Below, piece after piece: positions 8,729-18,266 of a stretch of DNA of 64,000 nt. Each line of letters begins with the position of its first letter. Position 1 is the first letter of the stretch. The translations under genes and the position numbers were made by a program. The stretch comes from Amantichitinum ursilacus (lineage in GTDB: Bacteria > Pseudomonadota > Gammaproteobacteria > Burkholderiales > Chitinibacteraceae). The notes below the pieces were generated by a model. That model made no database searches. It was given only the letters and a program-made list of their open reading frames with translations, and was not told the origin of the DNA. Location: positions 1 through 64,000 of the forward strand of contig NZ_LAQT01000004.1 in the NCBI RefSeq assembly GCF_001294205.1. Reading direction: 5' to 3'.

Positions 8729-11166
8729 CGGGCGGCCGCTCCGGTGGCCATGCGGCAGAGTGTGGCGGACGGCATCCCGGCGCGACTGGCCTCGCTGCTC
8801 GCGGCGGGCAACTGGACCCGACAACGCGCGCCCGGCTGGTCACCCCACTGCACGCTCAGTTCTGTCACGTCTTCGGCGACGCGCGCATACAACTGGCTTT
8901 GCTGCCCCACCAGGCCCAGCAGCTGAGCATCCGGACCGTAGACATCCGCGCCAAACGGCAGCGGCTGTCCATCATCGCGCGCCAGTCGCAGCAACACGGC
9001 GCGGCCGCGCCGGGTTTTGAAGCGCAACCGCGGCACCGCGCCTGCATAGGGCGCAACCCGTTGCTGGCTGGACAGCAATTCGGTGGCCGCATCCAGCGCT
9101 TGCGTACCCAGCGTGACGTCGTTGTAGCGATACGGTTGCAGGGCCGTGATCAGCGCGTACCCTGCACCGTCGATGGTGGCACCAGAACCATCCCGCACAT
9201 CTGCTCCGGCCGCGCCCGGCGCTTCGACCAGGCCAAAGGTGTCAGACAACCACGGCCCGGTGGTTACGCCTCCGGCATGCGCCACCACTGCACCGCGCGC
9301 GCTCAGCCCGGCCTGCCGATGTGACTTGCCCAGCGCCGCGCTGGCGCCAAGCGTCACGGCGGCCAGATTCTGCTGCAGGCTGACATCCAGCGCCGTATTG
9401 CCCTGCCGGGCCTGGGTTGCGGCGATACCATAACTGGCGCGCGTGCCCAGCGTACCGCTGAGCGTGGTTTGCAACTGGCTGATGGTGGACATATCGCTGC
9501 CGCTCTGGCGCGTGAGACTGGCCCCAACCGTGCGCTGCTCACCCCAGTTGCCCGAGACCGAGAGCAACGCGGTGTTCCCTTGCGTGCCACGCATCCCGGA
9601 CTGAGCCGAGCGGCGCTGCCGCGACAACATGGCGGTCAGGCTCAAGCCGGACACCGCCACGCTGTAGCTGAGCTGATAATCCTGGGTGGGCGCTTCATCG
9701 CCGCGTCGCAACAGCGCCGAAACATACAACTGACCCCAGCGCCCCAAGGGCTGGTTGCCAGTCACACCCAGTTGCCGGGTCGCGCCGGTACATCTATCGG
9801 CGTAGGTCCTGATGCTGGCTGTCAAATCCAGACAACCGGGCGATCTTTGCAGCCATTCAAGGCCCACGTTGGTGTCGGCGCCAGCAAGACGCTGGCTCCA
9901 GCGGCCTGCCCACTGCCAGCTGGCGCTGTGCCCGCGCGAGCGCGCCAGCAGCACATCGAAACCAAACGCGCCGAGTGCGGTGGCGAGTACTACGCCGCCC
10001 GCGCCCGCAGCGTAACCGCTCGCGCCGCGCACACCCGCGTTTGCCGTCAGCATATTGTTGATACCGGCTTGCCAGTCCAGCTGCGCCAGCGCCGTGTTCG
10101 GCACATCGGCAACTCGCCCTGCTGCCCACGCCACCCGCTGCTGGCCGGGCCGCAAGGACTGCGGCAATGCCACGTACGGCATCGTAAAGCGCTGCACCTG
10201 GCCATCGGCTTCGGCCACTTCCACCCCCAAATCACCGTTGATGCCCGCGGGGTATAAATCGTCAATGACGAAGGCGCCAGGCGATACCGTGGTCTGGTAC
10301 AGCAAGACGTCGCCCTGGCGGATGCTGACGCGCGCGTTGCTGGTGGCAACGCCGCGCACCACGGGCGCATAGCCGCGCAATCCATCGGGCAACATCCGGT
10401 CATCGGTAACCATCTGCACGCCGCGCACCATAACGCTGCCAAACAGATGGCCAGGCGTGGGCGCATCACCCACCAGCAACTGGCTCCGCCACGCCGGTAA
10501 AGGCCGCTGTAACCAGGTGCGGTCGGCGTGCCAGCGCACGCCACCGCTATTGCCCGCAGCGTTAAAGCTGGACTGCTGGCGTAGCTGCCACAATCCGGCG
10601 TTGGCTCCGGTTTGTACCGTTGCAAATAGCGAAGGCGCATTGTTTTGAGCGGACTGCGCCCACCATGCGCTGGCGTCATAGTTGGCAAATAACACCGGCA
10701 CGCCGGCATCCAGTTCAGCCAGCGACACGGCGCCGGTATGCTGCCGCGCCAACAGCGCCTGGGGGACGGCCAGATCGAGCCGGAGCCGCGCGCTATCAAA
10801 CTTTGCCGTCGCGCCAGGCGCCCAATCGGCCAGCGGACGGCAGGCTGCGGACGGCATCGCCGCAGCCGACAATTGCACGCCCGCCGCGTGCAGCAAGTCG
10901 GCGGACAGGCATGGCGCAATTTCATCGTCCGGCATCAACTGAAAAACCACCGCCGCGCGCTGCACAAAGCGCCGTTCGATAAATACATCGACTTCGTACA
11001 CGCCGGGTGCAGCCCGGTCGGTTTTGGCAAAGCGCGCCAGGCCACCGCGCGGAATGGACTTGCCGACCAGCATGTCTTCATCAAACTCGATACTTTGTTC
11101 CGCAAGCACGACGGCGCTATTTGCCATCAGCGCGCTCAGCATCAGGCTGCTCAGCCAGCGCGGCAT
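8725..11166 (-). CDS. Outer-membrane fimbrial usher
   Basis: A PapC/FimD-type usher of about 813 aa that receives chaperone-subunit complexes and polymerises the fimbria through its 24-strand outer-membrane barrel. The start at 11166 gives the signal peptide MPRWLSSLMLSALMANSAVVLA; an in-frame ATG at 11199 adds 11 residues and cannot be excluded, as neither has a clear ribosome binding site. The mature N-terminus (IEFDEDMLVGK...GVYEVDVFIE) is the chaperone-binding usher N domain. The central region has the family motif GSVMVRGVQMVTDDRMLPDGL...GYAPVVRGVA and GAFVIDDLYP. A conserved C-terminal region ends near residue 813. The gene overlaps the upstream chaperone by about 50 bases and the downstream adhesin by four. 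Confidence 0.92.
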   Translation of the reverse strand: MPRWLSSLMLSALMANSAVVLAEQSIEFDEDMLVGKSIPRGGLARFAKTDRAAPGVYEVDVFIERRFVQRAAVVFQLMPDDEIAPCLSADLLHAAGVQLSAAAMPSAACRPLADWAPGATAKFDSARLRLDLAVPQALLARQHTGAVSLAELDAGVPVLFANYDASAWWAQSAQNNAPSLFATVQTGANAGLWQLRQQSSFNAAGNSGGVRWHADRTWLQRPLPAWRSQLLVGDAPTPGHLFGSVMVRGVQMVTDDRMLPDGLRGYAPVVRGVATSNARVSIRQGDVLLYQTTVSPGAFVIDDLYPAGINGDLGVEVAEADGQVQRFTMPYVALPQSLRPGQQRVAWAAGRVADVPNTALAQLDWQAGINNMLTANAGVRGASGYAAGAGGVVLATALGAFGFDVLLARSRGHSASWQWAGRWSQRLAGADTNVGLEWLQRSPGCLDLTASIRTYADRCTGATRQLGVTGNQPLGRWGQLYVSALLRRGDEAPTQDYQLSYSVAVSGLSLTAMLSRQRRSAQSGMRGTQGNTALLSVSGNWGEQRTVGASLTRQSGSDMSTISQLQTTLSGTLGTRASYGIAATQARQGNTALDVSLQQNLAAVTLGASAALGKSHRQAGLSARGAVVAHAGGVTTGPWLSDTFGLVEAPGAAGADVRDGSGATIDGAGYALITALQPYRYNDVTLGTQALDAATELLSSQQRVAPYAGAVPRLRFKTRRGRAVLLRLARDDGQPLPFGADVYGPDAQLLGLVGQQSQLYARVAEDVTELSVQWGDQPGARCRVQLPAASSEASRAGMPSATLCRMATGAAAR

Positions 11167-11890
11167 TAAGGGTAGTTTCTGCCTGGGTAATGCCGCCATA
11201 ATCGTTGATCAAGGAAAATTGCAAAGGCAGCGGCAACGCTGAAACGGGTAAAGCCCAGGTCCAGCTGCGGCTGGCACCCGGAGCGACCATATCCAGTTCG
11301 ATTTCGCGCGATTGGCCGGCAATCTGCACCCGCGCCCGCGCCAGTGAGGCAAACCATGGGCCCGGATTAGTCACGATCAATTGATCAGGTGCCCGAAAAG
11401 AAAACACCAGTTTTTTGATCAGGTCTGCAGGCTTGCCCACTAATCCCGGCGGTCGATAAAACAATTTAAGCCGGTCGCGTACGATAACCTTCAATTGATT
11501 GCTGGCAGCAACATCCGCATTACGCGGCGGCAATTGCACCATATTCAAATAAAAGATTGATTCTTTATCTTGCGGCAATTGGTTTGCATTACCGGAAAAC
11601 AGGATGCGTACGCTTTGCCCCGATTCAGGCTCTATCCGGAATAGAACCGGCGTAATAATAAAAGGCGCATCGGCTTGCTCTGGCGTGGAAAGCGGGTTAT
11701 CGATATCGGCCCATAGCTGCACCACGTAGGGCGTATCACCGCTATTGCTCACCTGCACCGTGTGGCCCGCTGCCCCTCCCGGATAAATGACACGCGTGTT
11801 GGGCAGGGTTACCCCACTCCAAACCGGCATGGCGGCGGCACACGTCAGCGCCGCCATGCCGAACAGCGCATTACTTATACGAAATCGCAT
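11117..11890 (-). CDS. Fimbrial chaperone (PapD-like), first copy
   Basis: A periplasmic pilus-assembly chaperone of about 257 aa. Evidence is the signal peptide (MRFRISNALFGMAALTCAAAMPVWS), the N-terminal immunoglobulin-like domain (GVTLPNTRVIYPGGAAGHTV), the signature ESIFYLNMVQLPP, and RDRLKLFYRPPGL of the subunit-binding cleft. Starting at 11890 puts the ATG 20 bases inside the end of the pilin gene, indicating translational coupling. An upstream in-frame ATG at 11908 is less likely because the signal peptide begins at the second. Its C-terminus continues normally to residue 257, unlike the second chaperone of this operon. Confidence 0.88.
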   Translation of the reverse strand: MRFRISNALFGMAALTCAAAMPVWSGVTLPNTRVIYPGGAAGHTVQVSNSGDTPYVVQLWADIDNPLSTPEQADAPFIITPVLFRIEPESGQSVRILFSGNANQLPQDKESIFYLNMVQLPPRNADVAASNQLKVIVRDRLKLFYRPPGLVGKPADLIKKLVFSFRAPDQLIVTNPGPWFASLARARVQIAGQSREIELDMVAPGASRSWTWALPVSALPLPLQFSLINDYGGITQAETTLNAALAEQPDAERADGK

Positions 11891-12398
11891 ACTGCACGCT
11901 GCCCGCAACGCTACCGGCGCCTGCTACGGCGTCGGCCACATACTCAACCGCGTATTTGCGGGTAGCGCTGGTGGCGCCGACGGCCACCTGAACGCCCGTT
12001 TCGCCCTGGCCTGCCAGATTGACCACCCTATAAGCATTGACGGGATCCACAATCTGCAGGCTAACGCCCGTGGCGTCGCCCGTATTGGACATGCGACCCG
12101 CCGCGTTGGGGGTGGTGGCGATAAATACGGTCTTGATATCCAGCGCTGTGGTGGCCACCGTACAACCGCTCACCTCCATAGAGAACTCAGTACGGCCTGC
12201 GGTCATATTGGCGGCGGTGAGTTTGGAAATAGGCGTGGTCGGCAACAGCACGATCGGCATGGTTTTGTTGCCGTTGATCGTCACCTGGCAGGTTTGATTG
12301 GTGACTTCACCCTGAAATTGCAGGGTGTTATCACTCAATGCAAAAGCGGCGGCGGGTACAGTAATGGCGGTACAGATAAGCAGGCGTTGAATGAACAT
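11871..12398 (-). CDS. Major fimbrial subunit (type 1 pilin-like)
   Basis: A 175-aa secreted pilin and the first gene of the fimbrial operon. The chosen start gives the signal peptide MFIQRLLICTAITVPAAAFA; an ATG at 12410 adds four residues. The mature part begins with the usual beta-strand pattern (NTLQFQGEVTNQTCQVTING), with the first cysteine of the pilin disulfide in NQTCQV and the second in VSGCTVATTAL. It ends with the penultimate-tyrosine motif VQYAISYK that directs chaperone binding. It should polymerise into the fimbrial rod and is the only separate shaft subunit in the operon. Confidence 0.87.
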   Translation of the reverse strand: MFIQRLLICTAITVPAAAFALSDNTLQFQGEVTNQTCQVTINGNKTMPIVLLPTTPISKLTAANMTAGRTEFSMEVSGCTVATTALDIKTVFIATTPNAAGRMSNTGDATGVSLQIVDPVNAYRVVNLAGQGETGVQVAVGATSATRKYAVEYVADAVAGAGSVAGSVQYAISYK

Positions 12399-12690
12399 GA
12401 TGGCATCCATAAAGGCTGACAATAAATATCCGGCGAAATCGACCCATTAAAATCGAAAGCAACCGGACTTTTGTTTTCAAGTGCGAGGCACAATTTACGC
12501 AAATTAATGCCAACCCTGGATGAGACTAATCGCAAACAAATACGCTATGCCTAAAAAAGCGATCACCATTTTATATATACGCCGAAATTGGTGACGGCAA
12601 TTAATCCGCCACAGCAATTAGCGGGTGTATATCGCGCAATAAAAAGCCGCCCACAAGGGGCGGCCGGTGTATATCTGCCGTCAATAAAGC
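12399..12690. other. Upstream region of the fimbrial operon
   Basis: About 290 bases, noticeably more A+T-rich than the flanks, between the fimbrial operon and the S46 peptidase gene, both on the minus strand. It should contain the fimbrial promoter. I see no invertible-element repeats and no recombinase gene beside it, so there is no evidence for phase variation by inversion. The S46 peptidase terminator lies at its right end. Confidence 0.5.
12638..12664 (-). terminator. Rho-independent terminator of the S46 peptidase gene
   Basis: On the minus strand the stem GCCGCCCC / GGGCGGC with loop TTGT is followed by a run of five T. It lies 27 bases past the peptidase stop codon. Confidence 0.8.
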
Positions 12691-14756
12691 TTAATGCGGC
12701 GTCGCGCCGGTGCGCATTTCGTTAGCCAGATCGGTGGCGTGATAAACGCGGTCCAGCGCCTGCAGGATGGCCCCGCTGTGCACTGCCACCGAGCGGTTCA
12801 GTACCGGATCGTAATAGAACGCGCCGCCCAGGCTATGGATGTTGCCATCAAAAATCAGGCCCACGATCTGGCCTTGCTGGTTGATGACCGGGCTGCCGGA
12901 GTTGCCACCAATGATGTCGTTGGTGGTCACAAAATCAAACTTCTGCTGCAGATCAAGCTGCGCTTTGGCGGCCAGCCACGTGCCAGGCAACGCAAACGGT
13001 TCGGCGCCGGTGTGACGCTCGAATGCGCCCGCAAAGGTGGTAAACGGCGTGACCGGGGTGCCGCGCTCATCCCAGCCCTTCACCTCGCCATAAGACAAGC
13101 GCAGCGTGAAGGTGGCGTCGGGATACACGCTGCTGCCCAGTTGGGCAAACGTGCTTGTGCGATCAATTCGGCATTCTTTTGTTCGACTGCTTCCACGTCC
13201 TGTTCGTAACGCTGACGCACCGCACGGGCCGCCGGATCGATCTGGCGCGCCAACTGAATCATCGGATCTTGCGACGCCGCCACCGCAGCCGCGCCACCCT
13301 GCCACAAGGCCTGACGCAGCGCGATGTCGCCCAGCCGCGTGCCATCAATCACGCGCGTGGCCACCTGGCGCGGCGATTGTTTGCCCAGCACGGATTTCAC
13401 AAAGGCGTCATCCGGCCCCAGCAGCTCGCGCATGCGGGTGAGCGATGCGGTGAGCTTGGTCTTTTCGAAATCAGGGTAGATAGGCGCGCTGGAAAACAGC
13501 TTTTGCTCACGCTGCGGCAGGTCGGATTCGTGGAATTCCCGCAGCCGTTCGGTATTGGGTTTGGCGCGTTCCGCCGCGCCCCGCACCAGCGTACGCGCGA
13601 TATCGAAATACTCGCTGTCAAAGCCACCGCCCATTTCCTTGACCACATAATCGGGCTCGATCTGCGTGTAGACGGTCTGCGCCCTCGCGATGGCATCCCA
13701 TGCGCCGCCGGCCTTGTCTTTCAGTGCCGGGGTGGCGGCAACAAAGGCGCGCAGCGAGGCTTCATCCTGTTGCTTTTGCGCCATCACCTTTGGATCTTGC
13801 AACGCTTGCAGCTGGCCGAACATGGCTTTGTAGCTGTTCTCGATATAGAACAGATCGGTATGCGCCACGCGCGCCTGTTCTGCGCCTTCGGTACTGTATT
13901 GCCGCAACATGCCGCGCTCTCCCGCCAGCTCCAGCAGGCGGTGCTGCAGGCGGATATCGCGCAGATTGGCCAGTTGGGCCATGGTCAGCAAGCGGCGCGT
14001 GGTGCCGGGATGGCCGGTTACAAACGTCAGTTCGCCTGCTTTGGCGCCGTCGGCGCTGAGCGGAAAATAATCGCGGGCCTGTGCGGGCTTGCCGTTCTCG
14101 TAAACGCGCATTACCGACATATCCAGCGCGTAGCGCGGAAAATTAAAGTTGTCCGGGTCGCCGCCAAAAAAGCCGATCGCCGCTTCGGGCACAAACACCA
14201 GGCGCACATCCTGGAAGCGATGGTATTGATAAAGGTGATATTGCCCGCCGTGGTACAGATCAACCACATCGCAGCGCTGCGTGTCTTTGGCGGTGCCGAC
14301 ACACGCCTGGGTAAGCTGCGCTTTGACCGCGTCTTGCGCTTTCTTGAACGCATTGCCATCCAGCCCTTGCGTAGCGGCTTTGACCTGCTGCGTCACATCG
14401 GTAATTTTTTCGAGCCGATTGATCTCGATCTCGGGGCAACGCACTTCGTGCGCCAGGTCGTGCGCCAGAAAGCCCAGTTCGACAAAGTCTTGTCTGGCCG
14501 TCGAAAGTTGTTCCACGCAAGACACGGCGCAATGGTGATTGCTTAACACTAGGCCATTCGGCGAAACAAACGACGCTGAACAGCCGTTGGCAATGCGCGC
14601 GGACGCATGCATCACCTTGTCCACCCAGGCCGCATCGGGGCTGAAGCCATATTGCTGTTTGATCTGCGCGGCGGGCAGATTGTCCAGCGTCCACATCCCT
14701 TCCGCTGCACAGGCAAGCGTGGGCCACATTGCTACTGCCAATAACCACTGACGCAC
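12691..14756 (-). pseudogene. S46 family dipeptidyl-peptidase (DPP7-like) with a single-base frameshift
   Basis: Translated across one frameshift this is a full-length S46 peptidase of about 690 aa, a periplasmic exopeptidase releasing N-terminal dipeptides. The start is GTG at 14756 with GGAGAG eight bases upstream, followed by the signal peptide VRQWLLAVAMWPTLACA. The catalytic His is in LVLSNHHCA, the Asp in FPRYALDMSVMRVY and the Ser in IIGGNSGSPVIN. Eighteen residues after that serine is the Gly of FDGN, the S1-pocket residue that in DPP7 favours hydrophobic P1 rather than acidic residues as in DPP11. The frame breaks at 13147-13149: adding one base to this AAA run restores RFAQLGSSVYPD, whereas the uncorrected frame ends after 596 residues without the serine. 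This is either a real inactivating deletion or a sequencing error. Confidence 0.88.
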
Positions 14757-14833
14757 GTTTTGCTCTCCAGGTCTGATTGTTATGCACCTGGAATAATAAC
14801 AAGCCCATCCGACCACCCGGATAGACACAGACA

Positions 14834-14863
14834 ATAAAAAACCGGGCACAAGGCCCGGTTTTT
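14834..14863 (-). terminator. Rho-independent terminator of typA
   Basis: AAAAAACCGGGC-ACAAG-GCCCGGTTTTTT is symmetric. On the minus strand it ends in a T run about 40 bases past the typA stop and before the S46 peptidase start. Confidence 0.85.
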
Positions 14864-14900
14864 TGTACAAGCAATCCGCTCAATCGACGAGCGGCGCGCT

Positions 14901-16715
14901 TTAAGCGCCTGCCTTGTTGGCACGACGACGGTCGTGTTCTTGCAGATGGCGTTTGCGGACGCGGATCGATTGCGGGGTGATTTCGACCAGTTCGTCATCA
15001 TCGATAAACTCGACGGCTGATTCCAGCGTCAGCTTGATCGGGGTGGTCAGACGCACGGCTTCATCAGTACCCGAAGCGCGCACGTTGGTCAGCTGCTTGC
15101 CCTTGATCGGGTTAACGACCAGGTCGTTATCGCGGCTGTGAATACCAATCACCATGCCTTCGTACAGCTTGTCGCCCGGGCTGACGAACATACGGCCACG
15201 GTCTTCCAGCTTCCACAGCGCATAGGCAACGGCTTCACCGTTATCTTGCGAGATCAGCACGCCATTGTGACGGCCCGGCAGGTCAGCCTTGACCGGCGCG
15301 TAGTCATCAAACACGTGGCTCATCAGGCCGGTACCGCGGGTCATGGTCATGAAATCAGACTGGAAGCCGATCAGGCCACGTGCCGGAATGTGATATTCCA
15401 GACGGGTACGACCGCGGCCATCCGATTCCATATTGGTCAGTTCGCCACGGCGACGACCGATTTCTTCCATGATGCCGCCCTGGTGTTCATCTTCCAGGTC
15501 GATGGTCAGGTTTTCGTACGGCTCGCACTTCTCGCCGTTCACATCCTTGTACACCACGCGCGGCTTGGCGACGGCCATTTCAAAGCCTTCGCGGCGCATG
15601 CTTTCCAGCAGAATGGTCAAGTGCAGTTCGCCACGGCCCGAAACGCGGAAAATATCAGCATCGGCCGTGTCTTCAACGCGCAGCGCAACGTTGGTCAGCA
15701 GTTCTTTGTTCAGACGGTCGCGGATCTGGCGGCTGGTGACGAACTTGCCTTCCGTACCGGCCAGCGGCGACGTATTCACCATAAAGTCCATGGTCAGGGT
15801 CGGCTCATCGACGCCCAAGACCGGCAAACCAACCGGGTTTTCGCGATCACAGATGGTGACGCCGATACCGATTTCGTCCAGACCCGAGATGATGATGATG
15901 TCGCCCGCCTCAGCGCCTTCAACCGGCACGCGTTCCAGACCCTGGAAGCCCAGCACCTGGTTGATACGGCCCGACGAAACTTGTTCTTCGTGGTTCATCA
16001 CCACCACTTGCTGGCCCGGCTTGATGCGGCCGTTCAGCACGCGACCCACGCCAAGGCGGCCGGTGTAGGTGGAGTAATCCAGTGCGGCGATCTGCAGTTG
16101 CAGCGCGGCGTCCGGGTCACCCGCAGGCGTCGGCACGTGCTTGAGCACGGTTTCGAACAGCGGACGCATGTTGTCGGATTGTTCATCCAGCTCAAGCTTG
16201 GCAAAGCCGTTCAGGCCGGATGCGTAAATGATCGGGAAATCGAGTTGTTCGTCGCTGGCGCCCAGCTTGTCGAACAGATCGAAAGTCTGGTCCACCACCC
16301 AGTCAGGACGCGCGCCCGGACGGTCTACCTTGTTGATCACGACGATGGGGCGCAGGCCCAAGGCCAGGGCTTTCTTGGTGACGAAGCGCGTTTGCGGCAT
16401 CGGGCCTTCAACGGCATCGACCAGCAGCAGTACGCCGTCAACCATACCCAGCACGCGCTCGACTTCACCGCCGAAATCCGCGTGGCCGGGGGTGTCGACG
16501 ATGTTGATGTGCACGCCTTCGTATTCGATTGCCGTGTTCTTGGCCAGAATCGTGATGCCACGTTCTTTTTCCAGATCGTTGCTATCCATCACCCGCTCGT
16601 CAACCTGTTGGTTTTCGCGGAAGGTGCCGGATTGGCGCAGAAGTTGATCGACCAGCGTGGTTTTACCGTGGTCGACGTGGGCAATAATTGCGATATTACG
16701 GATGGCGCGCGTCAT
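14901..16715 (-). CDS. typA: GTP-binding translational regulator TypA/BipA
   Basis: A 604-aa ribosome-associated translational GTPase of the EF-G family, important under cold and other stresses and for 50S assembly. The G domain is clear: G1 in [11 protein letters not shown]3 in [13 protein letters not shown]4 in NKVDRPGA. Domains II, III and V follow, together with the TypA-specific C-terminal region ending in the basic [19 protein letters not shown]. Length matches the family exactly. The gene stands alone between two terminators. Long open frames on the opposite strand are shadows. Confidence 0.97.
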   Translation of the reverse strand: MTRAIRNIAIIAHVDHGKTTLVDQLLRQSGTFRENQQVDERVMDSNDLEKERGITILAKNTAIEYEGVHINIVDTPGHADFGGEVERVLGMVDGVLLLVDAVEGPMPQTRFVTKKALALGLRPIVVINKVDRPGARPDWVVDQTFDLFDKLGASDEQLDFPIIYASGLNGFAKLELDEQSDNMRPLFETVLKHVPTPAGDPDAALQLQIAALDYSTYTGRLGVGRVLNGRIKPGQQVVVMNHEEQVSSGRINQVLGFQGLERVPVEGAEAGDIIIISGLDEIGIGVTICDRENPVGLPVLGVDEPTLTMDFMVNTSPLAGTEGKFVTSRQIRDRLNKELLTNVALRVEDTADADIFRVSGRGELHLTILLESMRREGFEMAVAKPRVVYKDVNGEKCEPYENLTIDLEDEHQGGIMEEIGRRRGELTNMESDGRGRTRLEYHIPARGLIGFQSDFMTMTRGTGLMSHVFDDYAPVKADLPGRHNGVLISQDNGEAVAYALWKLEDRGRMFVSPGDKLYEGMVIGIHSRDNDLVVNPIKGKQLTNVRASGTDEAVRLTTPIKLTLESAVEFIDDDELVEITPQSIRVRKRHLQEHDRRRANKAGA

Positions 16716-16892
16716 GGGTGGGTTTGGCTAACAGTCTGAAAAGCCGAGGATTGTACCACGGGTCGATGACAATGCGTTTTCCGTTCTGATATCTGTACCG
16801 ATTGGTCTGGGCAATGCCAGTTGGCGCACGCCTCAATCCGGCTTAAGCGCTTGAGCGCGCAGCCATTTCGACCGCATCGCTGGTGCGCACAA

Positions 16893-16922
16893 ATAAAAAT
16901 GCCGACCCGAGAAGGTCGGCAT
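16893..16922 (-). terminator. Rho-independent terminator of the argD-like gene
   Basis: The stem ATGCCGACC / GGTCGGCAT with loop CGAGAA is followed on the minus strand by TTTTATTT. It lies 25 bases past the stop codon. Confidence 0.82.
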
Positions 16923-16946
16923 TCTCAGAACCAAAGCACTGCGGCG

Positions 16947-18149
16947 TTACGCCACCAACCGCGCAAACGCCTTTTCCACACGAGCCAGGCCAGCGTCGAT
17001 TTCGTCGTCGCTGATCACCAGCGATGGCGCGAAGCGCACCACGTCCGGGCCGGCGGCGAGCACCAGTACGCCTTCTTCGGCGGCGGCGTTCAGCACATCG
17101 CGGCTGCGGCCCGCGTATTCGGCTTTCAGCTGCACGCCAATCAGCAGACCCATGCCGCGAATTTCAGCCACGACCGGGTATTTATCGGCAATGGCTTGCA
17201 GGCCGGCGCGGATGCGTTCGGATTTTGCTTTTACGCCGCTCAGGGTTTCCGGGCGTGTGATGATGCTGATGGCGGTGCCAGCGACGGCGGTGGCCAGCGG
17301 ATTGCCGCCATAAGTGGTGCCGTGCGTACCGGCCACCAGATGTTTGGCCACTTTCTCGGTGGTCAGCATCGCGCCAATCGGAAAACCGCCGCCCAAGCCC
17401 TTGGCCGTGGAAAGAATGTCCGGCACCACGCCGAAATCCATATAGGCGTACAGGCTGCCGGTACGGCCGTTGCCGCTTTGCACTTCATCAAAAATCAGCA
17501 GCGCGTTGAACTTGTCGCACAGCGCGCGCACGCCTTGCAGGAATTCTTGCGTGGCCGGGGTAACGCCGCCTTCGCCCTGGATCGGTTCGATGATGACGCA
17601 CGCGGTGTCGTCGTCGATCAGCGCTTCCAGCGACGCCAGGTCGTTGTATTTAAAGTGTTCGATGCCAGCGGGCTTGGGGCCAAAGCCGTCGGAATACTTG
17701 GGCTGGCCGCCCACGCTGACGGTAAAGAAAGTGCGGCCGTGGAACGAATTGAGCGCGGACAGCACTTTGTTTTTACGCTCACCGTACTTCTCGATGCTGG
17801 CGCGACGCGCCAGCTTCAGCGCGGCTTCGTTGGCTTCCGCGCCCGAATTGCAGAAGAACACGCGCTCGGCAAAGGTGTGCTCCACCAGCGTCTTCGCCAG
17901 CGCCAGCGCCGGTTCGTTGGTGAATACATTCGAGATGTGCCACAGCTTGTTGCCTTGCTCGGTGAGCGCGGCCACCAGTTCCGGATGGCAATGGCCCAGC
18001 GAATTGACGGCAATGCCACCGCCGAAATCGATGTATTCCTTACCGGCCTGATCCCAGACCCGGCTACCCGCGCCGCGTACCGGCACGATTGCGGCAGGCG
18101 CGTAATTGGGAACCATATATTGATCATAATCGGCGCGGCTGAACGGCAT
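16947..18149 (-). CDS. argD: Acetylornithine/succinylornithine-type aminotransferase
   Basis: A 400-aa class-III PLP-dependent aminotransferase. The start at 18149 is preceded by AAGGAA. The conserved regions are in order: [20 protein letters not shown] near the N-terminus, [17 protein letters not shown] (cofactor phosphate binding), the [17 protein letters not shown] block, [26 protein letters not shown] (Asp for the PLP pyridine nitrogen), and [14 protein letters not shown] with the Schiff-base lysine. It most resembles ArgD/AstC, which act in arginine biosynthesis or catabolism; the sequence alone does not separate the two, and 4-aminobutyrate or diaminopimelate transamination remain possible. 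It is monocistronic, with its own terminator. Confidence 0.9.
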   Translation of the reverse strand: MPFSRADYDQYMVPNYAPAAIVPVRGAGSRVWDQAGKEYIDFGGGIAVNSLGHCHPELVAALTEQGNKLWHISNVFTNEPALALAKTLVEHTFAERVFFCNSGAEANEAALKLARRASIEKYGERKNKVLSALNSFHGRTFFTVSVGGQPKYSDGFGPKPAGIEHFKYNDLASLEALIDDDTACVIIEPIQGEGGVTPATQEFLQGVRALCDKFNALLIFDEVQSGNGRTGSLYAYMDFGVVPDILSTAKGLGGGFPIGAMLTTEKVAKHLVAGTHGTTYGGNPLATAVAGTAISIITRPETLSGVKAKSERIRAGLQAIADKYPVVAEIRGMGLLIGVQLKAEYAGRSRDVLNAAAEEGVLVLAAGPDVVRFAPSLVISDDEIDAGLARVEKAFARLVA

Positions 18150-18208
18150 CGCTGTTCCTTTACAAGCTGAGGGGGACGAAACCGGCATTCTAGCAGGCTT
18201 CGTCCAAA

Positions 18209-18247
18209 TCAAAACGCCGCCAGCACCTGATCGGTGCGGGCGGCGTG
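18209..18247 (-). terminator. Rho-independent terminator of ppsA
   Basis: A two-part stem (CGCCGCC-AGCACC / CGGTGC-GGGCGGCG, loop TGAT) is followed on the minus strand by TTTTGATTT. It begins 20 bases after the ppsA stop. Confidence 0.75.
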
Positions 18248-18266
18248 CAGGCGCCATCTGTTACGG

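Noticed and set aside
12399-12690. Invertible phase-variation switch for the fimbrial operon
   Set aside because: No inverted repeats flank the promoter region and no FimB/FimE-type recombinase is adjacent.
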